Part shown: one piece after another, positions 27,401 to 39,400 of the stretch
Layout: each line of letters opens with the position of its first letter
Position numbering within the stretch: position 1 is the stretch's first letter
Source of the DNA: Eopsaltria australis
Lineage: Eukaryota; Chordata; Aves; Passeriformes; Petroicidae
Length of the DNA: 64,000 nucleotides
Direction: 5' to 3'
NCBI GenBank assembly: GCA_034509425.1
Contig: JAVTVJ010000117.1
Coordinates: 1,302,001 to 1,366,000 of the forward strand
The notes under the pieces: model-generated
What the model was told of the DNA's origin: nothing
Databases searched by the model: none
What the model saw: only the letters and a program-made list of their open reading frames with translations
Translations under genes and position numbers: made by a program

Positions 27401-30400
27401 TTTCCCTACAGGAATGTTCAGGGTTTTTTTTTTTAAAAAGTATTACAATATCTTTATGGAATGTGCATGGGCACATTAGACATGTTGTCTGTGTTTACAG
27501 GACCTATACCACCCATTTCCCCACAAGTCCTGAAGTACCTGTGCAGAGACCAGCTGGTTTTCTCCTTAATCTCTGGCTACTTGAATTATCAGCACTCACT
27601 AGACTGCAGACAGACTGATCCACCCACACTCAGCAGGCACTTATCCACATCTGGCACTCTGTTTTTCAAAGGTAGTAACTCTACTGAAGATGCTAGGATA
27701 TCCTGGATATTCCACTAAAACTCTCTGGGGTTGGGAGTTTGGTGGTGAAGAGCAATTTTTGCATAAGTAGCTTCTACCAGCATTTCCCCCAAGCCTACAG
27801 AGCTCCGAAGGACTTTAAAGTATCACTTTCGTGATGCATACAATTGTATCAAGTAACAGCTAAATGGAAATTACAGATCTACCAACACAAAATCAAAATT
27901 TAAACATATATATTTTTATACAAAGGACTAACAGACTGACACAATGGATATGTCCCCCATATTTGAGCGCCCAGGTGAAGAGAAAAATTAGGCATAAAAC
28001 TCAAATACAGTTTAACATTAAAGTTAACACATCAGTGTCCTTAAATAATTGCTCTACAACTGATTGCTCTACAAATAATTGACTCTACAACTCATACTTC
28101 TCATGGATGTAGGATTCACCACATCTGAAAATATCATTGCCCTTTTTCCTTTCTTGGTTATTTTCTCCACTGTAAATAGGAAAATTTATTTCTCAATGTC
28201 CTGATAATGCTTCCATCCACTTTCCCTTTAAAGTACTATTTTAAAGCAGAATCTAACCTAACAGGCAACAGAATTACATTAAAATATCCTCCCAATGAAA
28301 AAAGAGATAATGAGTCTCTCTTACTTCCTCTCCTTTTAGGCCTTCAGTATGCACCTGCAATAGAAATGCAGAGTCATAAAGGATGAAAAGAGTAAATACA
28401 AGGCAAAAGGTGTACCCACAAGGTATTTTCCCCCCCTTGCTGTTTCTTCAAGTTGCATGATAACTCCTACAGCTCCTCAAATCCTGTTGCAGGCTGGGAG
28501 ATGCTTTCTATTTAAAGAGCTCAGACTGACACAAGGTTTGCTCACACTGTTACCTGTGAAGTGATTTGGGTGGCTGCATAAACAGTAAGAACTTAATTCA
28601 TTATCTCATCATGTAAACAAGTTAGTAAATTCTCCAGATCTCGTTTTATTCTAAATTACCGAGATCTGTTGAATGCAGAAGGAATCACATAACCAGCAGA
28701 CTGGCATGGGATATGCCCCACCTGTTGGGCTCATTTTCAGGTGTTATTCTTATCTTTCAAAATTTCCTGGTAACTACTGTACCATCATCAATATCACATT
28801 TGAGCAGGACAGCAAACTCAAATAGGCTGTTTTTGTCAGTTTTCTTTCTAAATTCCTTTACTTTCCACCACATTCTGAGTAAGGGAGATGCCTGCTGACT
28901 TTCCCATGATTACCAGGGAGCCTCTTATTCTTGTCTTTAGTTGAAGAGTGCTGTTTCCTAATTTTAGTAATTTTTTTTACAGTAAAAGGGATACTCCCTA
29001 ACTGTTTTGTTACCAGCCCACACTGAACTCAGTTCTGCATACTCTCTGCATACTTAGTTTTAAATCTTTCCCCACTCACTCAGAGGTGACCTCTTCATAC
29101 AGACAATACTAGCCTCTGGACATCCTTACATGCCTGTCAGAGATGTCTCTGGCATCAGTGAGGGCACTTCTGAAGGCAGAGGGATGCACAAAGGATGTTA
29201 ATCTAATGCCATAAGAACAATAAACCCCAGTCTTCTGTTTTCTGTTTAATTTTCTCATCAGTGCTTTCCTGATTTCAGCACATCAAGTCCTAGTTGTCTT
29301 ATATTCCACCAGGAGTTTTTCAGATATAAACTAAGGAAAGATTATTCCCTCTGATCAGAAACTGCCTTTTCCTTCTCCTGCCCCAACTCTCACACTCAGT
29401 CCATGTCAAAGACACTCAGCTACTCAATACTGAAATTTCATTTGCTTTTATAACTTTCACAGGCTCCATGTACCAAGGGCCACTTGTAATCAACTCAACA
29501 ACTGTCAGAAATGACACAGTCCTGTCAAAGTATTGCTCTGTCTGATGCACTTGAGGCAACGTTTTCATTGCCACAAGTCCTGATCTTCACAATCTCCCAA
29601 AATTGTGGCAGAGCATCTCTTTGTTGTAACCTGTCACATGTCTTCATCAAAGGTCTTCACTTTTTAAAACTTCTTTAAAAAAAAAAAATCAAAAAGTACT
29701 TAAGAACATCTCTCAGTGCAATCCTCCCACCCTGAACTTACACCTTCTCTTCTCTTGCAATAATACCACAAAGTCTGGGAAAGCTAAAAAAAAGTCTTAC
29801 TGAAGTGCCAGGCAATCCTGGAAGTCCTGGTTCACCCTGCAGGGAAACATGAAAGAAATGAAAAAACATACACAGAACACAACATGGCACAATACACAAC
29901 AGCGCAAAACAAAAGCAACATCCTGAACATGTTTTCCAACTGTTGTTGTACATTCTTATTTTCAATACCATCTCATAATTAATAGATCCGGACACACAAT
30001 CTCAATTAACTCTCGTTTCTCTGCTCTGCAGATGAATGCATGCAGGAGCTGGTTGTGGTCTGTGCTACTGTGATGTTTTACATTAATTTTAATGACATTC
30101 AGTTACTTAAAATGAATGATGCACGAGATGCACAATAGCACTAGATTTGTGCTTCAAAAAATCGTGTACACTTACCACACAAACAAACTGCTTGATGCTT
30201 AGATCCCTAACAGAGCCCCAAGGGGATGGATGTTTAGGAGGTCAAAATGCTTTTTTTTTGTTAGTAACCAAAACAACTTTGCAAAAAAAAAGTGAGAAAT
30301 GGTACTATTTTCCCCAAGACATTTTATAGAGCAAATCATGCCACAGTGTTTGCAGGACACTGAGATGCTACACCCTTTTTCCATGATTCATTGCCACCTA

Positions 30401-33400
30401 GGCTATCAATTTGTTCCAGTTCATTTTTCTCCAGCAATGTCCACCATTTATTATGCTTTAAGACTGAGCATACAGAAGGTTTATTCTTTACTTTAGGCAC
30501 AGACTGGTGTTAAATTTATCACATAGCTTCCTTCCACACTCTTACTTATTCATGACTCATGTAGGTCTCCAAATGACCCAGCATACCTTGCATTTTTTTT
30601 CTCTTAAGTTCAATTATTATTTGTTATTTATCCAGAGTGTCATAGTCTGGTTTGGGTTGGAAGGGTCCATGAAGATAGAATCACTGAAACATTAAGGTTG
30701 GAAAGACCTCTAAGGTCATTGAGTCCAACTTTTGACTGAACACCACCATGGTAACAACACCAGAGCACTGAGTGCCACATTCAGTTGTTCCTTGAACACT
30801 TCCAGTGATGGTGACTCCACCACCTCCCAGGGCAGAACCTTCCAAAGCCTGACAGACCTTGCAGTGAACAAATTCTTCCTGATGTCAAACCTGAATGTCC
30901 CCTGGCATAGCTTGAGGCCATTTCCTCTTGTCCTGTAGCTGGTTGCCTGGGAATAGAGACTGATCCCAATCTGGCTACAATCAGTTGCCAGCGAGTTATA
31001 AAGAACAATAATGTCCCCCATGAACTTCCTTTTCTCCAGAATAAACACACCCAGCTCCCACAGCAACTCTTCACAGGACTTATACTCTAGACCCTTCATC
31101 AAATTCACTGCCCTTCTCTGGCAACACTCTGGTACCTCAATCTCTTTAATGCCATGAGGGTCCCAGAACTGAACACAGGACTTCTCCCCCATGTCCAGCA
31201 CAGAGAGACAATCACTGCCCCAGTCCTGTTGGCCACACCAGTGCTGAAACAGAAGGTCCGGAGGCCACAGACCTCCTTGCCCACCTGGGCACACACCAGC
31301 TCACATTTGGCCTCTGTTGGACACTACTCCAGGGCCTCTGGGCCCAGCCATCCTGACACCCAGCAAAGAGTGCCCCTGCCCAAGCCCTGAGCTGATGGCT
31401 TTTCCAGGACTGTGCTGGGGCAGACGGAGTCAAAGGCTTTGCTCAAGTCCAAGGAGACTCCATCCACAGCTTCTCCCTCAGCCCTGAGGTGGGTCACCTG
31501 CTCATCAAAGGACATCAGGCTGCTCAGGCAGGACCTGCCTTTCCTAAACCCATGCTGACTGGGCCTGATCCCTCGGTTGTCCTCTAAGGGCCCTGTGATC
31601 CCACTCACAACGAACTGCTCCAGAACCTTGCTGGGTCCTGAGGTCAGGCTGCCAGGCCTGCAGTTCCCCTCATCCTCCCTGCAGCCCTTTTTGGCCATGG
31701 GTGTCACATTGATGTGGCGGCCATTGAGGCTACCACTGAGGCCCAGGAAGATCAGGAAGGTCCCAAGGGATCTAAGGGGCCATGGTGGAGGGCTGCTCAG
31801 GTTTGAGAATCCTCCCCTTCTCTCTGGAGGAAGATAGTTTCTTCCACATGATTGATGTGTTCTTCCTGTGCTAATTGTACCCCCCTGACTGGACTGTTTG
31901 TTCTCCACCCCTTATGCATATGTATCTGTATGTGGAAGGTTCTGTGCTACTCGGTACTCCATTGGTTGTGGTTCTCTCTCTCCTCCCCTTCCCTCTCCTC
32001 ATTGTTCTGTGTAAGCCTGTCCCACCTTCCCCCCCGTCCCTGGACCCTCAGCAGATTGGTTGTTTGTTGCTGTATAAAAGTCTGTGCTCGCCTTTGTTAT
32101 GGGTCTTCTGTCCCTGGACTCATTCGAGTGAGGAAGTGTTAATAAACTCCTCAGATACCCACACAGAAGATCCCTCCCTTATTCTTTTCCCCTGGACCTG
32201 CTAGGATTTGTCTCTGCGCCCTCTGGCAGGGTGGCAGAGTCCACAGCAGGAGCTGAAGCAGCCCCACCAGAGCGGCTCCACGGGGGACCCTTCTGGGACA
32301 CACTGCCGGACTCTGTTCCCCGGGACAGTCCCTGTGCAGGCCATACATTGGCATCTCCAGTCATCTGGGGCCTCCCCAACTGCCCAGGACTGAAAATAAA
32401 GGACACAGAGAGGCTTAGTGAGCTCTTCCACCTGCTCCAGCAGCACCCTCGGGGGACCTCCAGCCAGCCCCATAAATTTGTCAGTGTCTCAATAGCTCTG
32501 CAGGTCACTAACAATTTCCTCCGGGATTGCAGGGGGTCTGGTCTGCTCCCTGACCCTGTCTGCCAGCTCAGGGGGCTTCTCCTCCTCCAAATAACTGGTC
32601 TGTCTGCTAAAGGCTGAGGCAAAGAAAGCATTCAGTAGCTCAGCCTTTTCCTCATCTTTTGTGACCATATTCCCTCCGGTATACAAGAATTCAGGTTTTC
32701 TTTGGTCCTCATTTGTTGTTATTCTTTGAAAACAAGCGCTTTTTATTGTGTTTTACAGTAGTGGCCAAATGAAGCGCTAACTGAGCTTTTCACTTCCTGA
32801 TTATCTTTCTACCTGAGGTCTCTTTCTAGTTGAGCTCTCCCCTGGTGCCCGTGGCCAGTGTTTGTCAGAGCACTGCCAAGATGTCAAGGAGGCAGGAGGC
32901 AAACGCCTACTGCCAGTCCCGTGAGGGGCAGCCACTGCTGTCCAAGTGGCGACAGGTGAGGGATGGGAATGGATGGAGAGGCTGCAGTGGGAACTGGGGG
33001 AGGGCCAGGGCCACAGAGACCACTGGCCAGGCCTGGCACCAGACCTTGCTCTGGGAAGGGGCTGGTGCTGCCATGGCCGAGGTGCAGCAATGCCCCTGAG
33101 GCAGTGAGTGCAGCTGGGAACCCAGCCCAGCCTGGCTGCTGTGGCTAGTGCTGGCCTTGGCACCGTGGCCGGGCTAGTAACCATGCAGAGGAGACACCGT
33201 GCCTGCAAAGCCATCTCCATCAATGCATCCCCCTGCTTCCCAACATGCCACAGGCAGCAGCAGAGGTCACACTGGTGACCATCACGCCCCTCCACATGGA
33301 TGGAATGCGTCCTAGACCAGTCATCTCAGGGTACCTCCCAGGACGTTACACACAGGAGGACAGCCTGGAGGGAGGGCACTCACTGCCCCTCAGAGGCACA

Positions 33401-36400
33401 GTCACACAGCCACGAAGACTGTCCGTGTCAGACCTGCCTCCCCTCCATGGCCCTCCATTGACAGTGACACCTCCCTACCTGCTCAGCCCTGAAACGCCAA
33501 GAGCAGCCTCGGCAAGGGTCAAGCTGCCCCTTCGGCCAGCAGCAGCAGCAGCCTCTGGGTCTTCTCCCAGAGGCAGAGCACAGTCCGGGGGCCCCATGGC
33601 CAAAGGCCACCGAGAGCTTGTGCCCCCCTCTCCATGGGGCACTATGGCTGCTGACAGCACCCAGGAAACACCTTCCTGGGACAGCCCAGGTGAAGGGCTC
33701 TGGCGAGGGTCAGTGGCAAGGTGGGGCCATCGCCTGCCACCCCTGAGACCTGCAGGTGACATGCCACTCTGCACGGGGACCCAGCCGGCTTGGAAGAGCC
33801 TGGGGCACACTGAGGTGCAGGAGCTCACTGAGGTGCAGGAAGAGCACAGTGGCAACACCCGTGGCAACCCGTTTAGAGGCCTCACCCCGTGCCTGTGTGA
33901 AGACAGGTGCATCAAGTCCACCTGCTCCCAGGAGTGGTCAAGTGTCCACCAAGAAGCAAATGCAGAGTCTCAGGTGTTGCCCAGTGGTCCCAGCTTGACC
34001 AAAGGTGCCACAGAAGAGACAGGAAACTCCTCTGTGCGCCTGTCTCCTGCCCAGATGGCAGAGCAGCAGTCTGTCTCTAAAAACTCACAGTCCTGGGACA
34101 CTCCTCCAAAAGAGCCAAACTGGGAGGAGGAAGAGCTCCCAGACAGAGATGATGCAGGAAACAGTGACAGCCACCCACAGGGTGCAGCACTTCCCCCTTC
34201 GGAAGAGGAAGAGGCAGAGGCCGGAGCTTCTGCCCCAGACAAAGATCCCTGGTAAAAGGGGCACAAAGAGCTTTTTCCCATGTCAGAGATGGAGGCAGAC
34301 TCAGACTTGCTCAGGCAGACTCAGCTGCCCGAGCCAAGTGCACATGGTAAATTGCTGTGCATAGGGCCTGAGGGTGCTTTGAAGCATCTTCGGAATATTG
34401 AGGCAGAAGAGCTGGAGAAATTGGAGGAAGACATCCTCTCCTCCCTGGATCAAGAAAGCTCCTCGGTGCTGCACAGCCTTTGCAGTTGGACCAAAGACTG
34501 TGCAGGACAGGCTGAAAACTACTCTCAGCTTGTGCCTCCCGACCTGTTTTCAGCACTGTGGTCTCTCTTTAATAATAAGGATTCTCCATCCACGGACACT
34601 CGGACAGACCAGCTGCTGGCAAAGTGGGAGGAAGTAGAGCTCCTGCAGAGATGCTGCAGGAGAGGGGTACAGTGAGCCAGAGAGAGCGTTGTCTCTCACA
34701 CTGCCAGACGAGGAACCAGAGCCAGGAGCTTCTCCCTTGGACAGCGATCCTTGCGACGAGGGACACAGCGAGTCCCTCACCGCGGCGTTGCCCAAAGACA
34801 CAAAGATATTTGCGGTTTGTGCCCTGCCTGCCGATCCCGCGGACGCAGCAGGGATGGAGGCTGTCGGTGCCCAGGCCGCCCCTCCCCAGGAGAAGCCCTG
34901 CGGGGCTGCGGCGCCGGCAGGGGCTCGCCCGGTGCCTGCCCAGCCCCTGGCCCGCAGCGTTGCTGCTTCCCCCGCTGGCAGCGCAGCCGTCCCGCAGCCC
35001 CCGGCCCCAGGGCCATGGCGCTCCATGGTCCACACGGCCCGGCGGGCTCTGCGCCGCCTTTTGTCCTTCAGCTGCCTCAGGGGGCAGCGAGAGGACTGAG
35101 CCCGGCTGCCGGCACCTGGACGATCCACAAAAGATGACTGCTCACCCTGAGGCAGCCACTTGTCAAAGGTAGGTGATGCTGCCGGCCCCAGCCCGGCACG
35201 CCCAAGCCAACAGCAAGGCAGCCTGGTCAGGGAGGGCTGGCTGAGGAAGGATGACAGCGCTGCGTTCCGGAGAAGAATGACTTTGGGCCGGGGCTGCATT
35301 TTCCGGGGCCATCTCAGCCCTGTGCCTCCTGCATTAGGAGCTGAGAAATGCTCCTTGGGCCCTCACATTGCAGGCAAAGGAAGGTTCATTCTCCTTTCAC
35401 ATGGAAAATAGGAAAACCCTCCCTGGATACGGGCAACATGGACTGGAGAAATGTTAACCCCGGATGAACGTCCTGAGGCCCTCACTTCCCTAAGAACCAC
35501 CAGGACCCCAGCACACAAGCTCAGGGTGAGGAAGGACTGATGTGACACTGCTGGAGCCAAGTATTTTGGACTGTCTTCTGTTTGGTCTTTCTCCCACCCT
35601 GCTCTTCCCCTTCTTTCCTTCTCATCCTCCTCTTCTCTGTTCATTTCTATCTCTCTACCTCCCATTTGTTAAATACTGTTAAATATCCAATTGTTGGCTT
35701 TGGTAGATGGTCTCGTTGGCATCTTAATTTACGCAGAGGCATCTCTCAATAATCACATCTCAACAGGGGCACACATCTGCTCACAGCACTCGAGGTGTGC
35801 CCTCCCTCCCCAGTGCCCAGCACAGAGGGACAATCACTGCCCTGCTCCTGCTGGCCCCTCTATTGCTGACACAGAGGGCCAGAAAACCGCTGGCCATTTT
35901 TCCCACCTGCGCTCACATTGGCTCATGTTCGGCCACTCTTGGCCAGCACCCCCAGGGTCTCTCCTGCTGGGCAGCTTTCCAGCCACTCTGCCCCCAGCCT
36001 GGAGCACTGCAGGGCATTGTTGTGGTCAAAGTTTACAGTCCAGAACATGGCGTTTTTGAACCTGATACCATTTGCCTTAGCCCATCAATCCAGCCTGTCC
36101 TGCTTCCAACCCTGTTCCTCGAGCAGACATGCCACTCACTAGATCAAGTTGTCCAGGGCCCCATCCAAACTGGCCTATTCTAAAAAGAGCCCATATTACG
36201 CAAGAAGTACTGAGGGACAGACCCCAGCCACTCTGAAAATACCTGACCAAGGAGAGAAACATCTTCTGGAAGCACCAGTTGCAGCTGGTTGGTTCAGAAA
36301 AATGGATGAAGTGTTATGAACTCAAGACTGATCACTACTGCAGGAAGAGAATAGAGGGAATTCCTTCCAATCTCTGCATTCTTGGATAAGGGTCCCTGAC

Positions 36401-39400
36401 TTAATCCGGAGGAGAAAAAGAGAAGGAAATCCAAAACTGGCCATGGCTTTCCACTCCTGACAAAGAGCTGGGACGGAAATACCAAAACCTCAACATCATC
36501 TCTAACAGAGAGGGAAACATAAGGCTGCCCTGAATACTCTGACAACTATGAAAAATAACAAGGTCAAAATTGCTGCTGAGACCAGTGAATAATTATTTTG
36601 CAGGTAGGAGGCTCGGAAGCATTTCGTTGTCACTTTCTGAGTCAATTCTATATCTCCTGGGTCAGAAAAACAGCTTCTACACAAACATATTGACATTTCT
36701 ACCCTCATTTCTTAGATGAGGAAGATTTCCTGACCCAAACTACACTCTATTTCCTTCTACTCCCACTATGAGCATTAAACTAAGAGCAGAGGAGCATTAA
36801 CCAGACACATTTTAACACTCATTTGCGCCCATTTCAGACTGAAGCCATGTCAGAAAAGTAAAACATGTAAATATATTTAGAAACTTCTGTTATTCACAAA
36901 CAGGATAAATATTACTCCAACAGCCCTGATATTTCCAGCACTGAGGGCCCAAGGAAGAATTAACAAACGTGTTTCTAAATCCATTCTGTGCATCCCATCC
37001 CAACTTACCTTTTCTCCTTTGGTCCCACTACCACCAGGAGGGCCGGGGCTGCCAGGAGGGCCCTATAAAGAGATAAAATTGAGAGAAAATTCTTTGTTTC
37101 TAAAGTGCATGAGAAACATAAGGCTGCAGGTATTGGCAGCACAAACAGTAATGTCCTATTGCACTGGGGAGGAACTAATAGAGCACATGAGGCTGCTTTG
37201 ACTCTGCTGCGCAGAGAGGAAAGACAACAACAATGGAGATGCCACAGCCCCCACAATAACACCAATCCAATTTCAGCTGGTGCAGAAGAATTGCAGTTCA
37301 ATGAGTATATATCAGTGTCAAATACAAAATCTAGTATAAAATTCAGGCATGAAGGTTTACCCCCTTCTAAGTGTCTAGACATGAAAAAGGAAGAAATCCT
37401 TCAGAAAACCCAACTTCTGTAACAGGGTTTCACTTGGAGAAATTGTTCCTTTGAAGTAGTAAACAAACAGGATCCATCTTCACATCCCTGTGCAATTTCC
37501 TATTTCATCTACATTTGCTGCAAGTATAAACCAGTTCTTTATCCATCTGTAACACCGGAAAACATTTCTGTCTCACAAGGGTAGTGATAAACACTAACTA
37601 GACACACACTTCTTGGTACAAGGTAAACTGTGGCTGAGGAACAGAGCAGGATGCAGATGCTACACCCTGGAGGCATCAGGCTCGAGGGTGGCAGTGATTA
37701 GCTGCATGACTTTTGGCAAATCACTTCTGGCCTCAGCTTCTTACTCTTTCCATTGCTATTTAGACCAGAAGGTCCTTGGAAGAAAAGGATGCTTCTCATT
37801 AGGTATTATTCCCTAGGTAATGAAAACAGTCTTGTGGAATCTACAGATAGTGGTTTTAGACAAAGCATTGTGTGTCTGGTCTGATCAGCAGAAATGTACT
37901 GATCTTCTAGGCCATTTTCTATTTTCTTTTTGTTTAAAAAATGTAAATAGTTCCAAGCCTTTTTTATTGAAAACAAACCCAATATATTAAATCCAGTTCT
38001 TTTCCTTTCCTGTTGTGGGTTTAAACAACTGAATTTTTATGAGTGCTTTCTTATGTATTTAATGAAAATTTAGACAAACATTTGAGCTATCACGTTTAAA
38101 GGACTGGCATTTCCTGTGTGTGTATGCTGCATTCTAGTTTATTTCTAAAAGCAAACAATCAAAAATAAGAAAACTGTGCCAACAAAGATCTTCAGAATAG
38201 GGGCGTGATTGGGTACTGTCATGATTCAGCAGCCACTCAGGATAAGTCTCAGTTTTAGAGTCAACTTCCACTCTTTCCAAAGAAACACTTCCATCTATTG
38301 AGTAATTGGCACATACCTGTTTCCCCTCCAGACCTGGCTTTCCAGGGAACCCATCCAGGCCTCTGTCTCCCTGGAAAAAGAAGAGAAAGAATCACTATAA
38401 CTCAAATTTGTGATGTTTAGGTAACTACCCTGAAGGTGATGTCCATGTTATCTACTCCAAAAGTAATGAATAAGGAGAGAAATTCCAGCCAGTCCCAGAG
38501 AGAAAATAGCTGAAATTCCCACACCTGTACCATGAAAAGTTGCTGCAACTAGAAGCAGTTGTGTGCTAGCTTTCCATGTTAGCATCCTTCCTCTGCCTGT
38601 TGAGGTGGGTTTATGTAAACTGGACAATGTGCTCCAGGAGGACATTGGTCCAGAACAGCTCTTACAAAAATAATGGAGCAATCCAGCAATTTTTACCCAG
38701 TAAAGAAAAATCTTTAATTTTTCACCTTTTCTTTCTGTAACCTCGGAGAGCAATTAATCTCTTCCTGTATGTCTCCAGAGCTGGACAGTCCACAAAGTCT
38801 ATATGCAATTGATTTCACTACTTTATTTTTATTACCTGAAGATACTGGTTTTTCCCCTGTACCTAAACCTGATTTTTTTTGCTGCCATTCCAGACCAGTA
38901 AGTCTTTCCCTAACCTCCCACAGAGGTTTCCTTCATCTTTACAATGATCTGTTATGTATTTGAAGATTTACAAAACTCCCCTTTCAAACTCCTCTAGACT
39001 AAACAACCATAATATTTTCAACTTTTCTTCATGGGCATGTTTGTCAGTCCTCTGATCATTTTTGCTGCTCCCCTTTGTGCAGTGTCCAATTTTTCCACAT
39101 CTTCATTGTAGCTAGGTGCATGAAACTCAACACAGCTGAGGCTAACTTTGAGCAGGAATGTTTTCATGTTTTATAGACTATGTTTAAATCCCAGGATAGT
39201 GTTTACTTTACACCAACCCCCCTTCCACAAGACATCTCCTTGATCAGTTGTTCCCAATCCATAATTGCAATTTGTTGTCCTGTGTGTATGAAACATCCTG
39301 CAGCTGCCCCTTCTCAATGTCATCTTCTGTTTTAGGGGATTGTGTGCACAGGATAATTCTGACCCTGATCTCTACTGTTCTTCCATATTCAAGCTCAGCA

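Larger units (their letters stand above)
29837..37008 (-). other. COL22A1 intron between exons 7 and 8
   Basis: 7172 bp. AT-rich at both ends, but a GC-rich block at about 30.6-36.2 kb holds a CR1 split by a solo LTR, an unrecognised plus-strand gene-like unit, and a further CR1-like segment. I recognise nothing in 29837-30640 or 36200-37008. Confidence 0.8.

Noticed and set aside
30716..31294. 192-codon minus-strand frame as a possible host gene
   Set aside because: Contains the CR1 ORF2 C-terminal signature [20 protein letters not shown], so it is transposon remnant.
31324..31908. 194-codon minus-strand frame as one continuous protein
   Set aside because: Its first part crosses the inserted solo LTR; only the downstream part is CR1 reverse transcriptase.
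34550..35299. 249-codon minus-strand frame opposite the unknown gene
   Set aside because: GC-rich sequence gives long frames on several strands here. The plus-strand frame has the intron, start context and internal repeat support; this one is a shadow.
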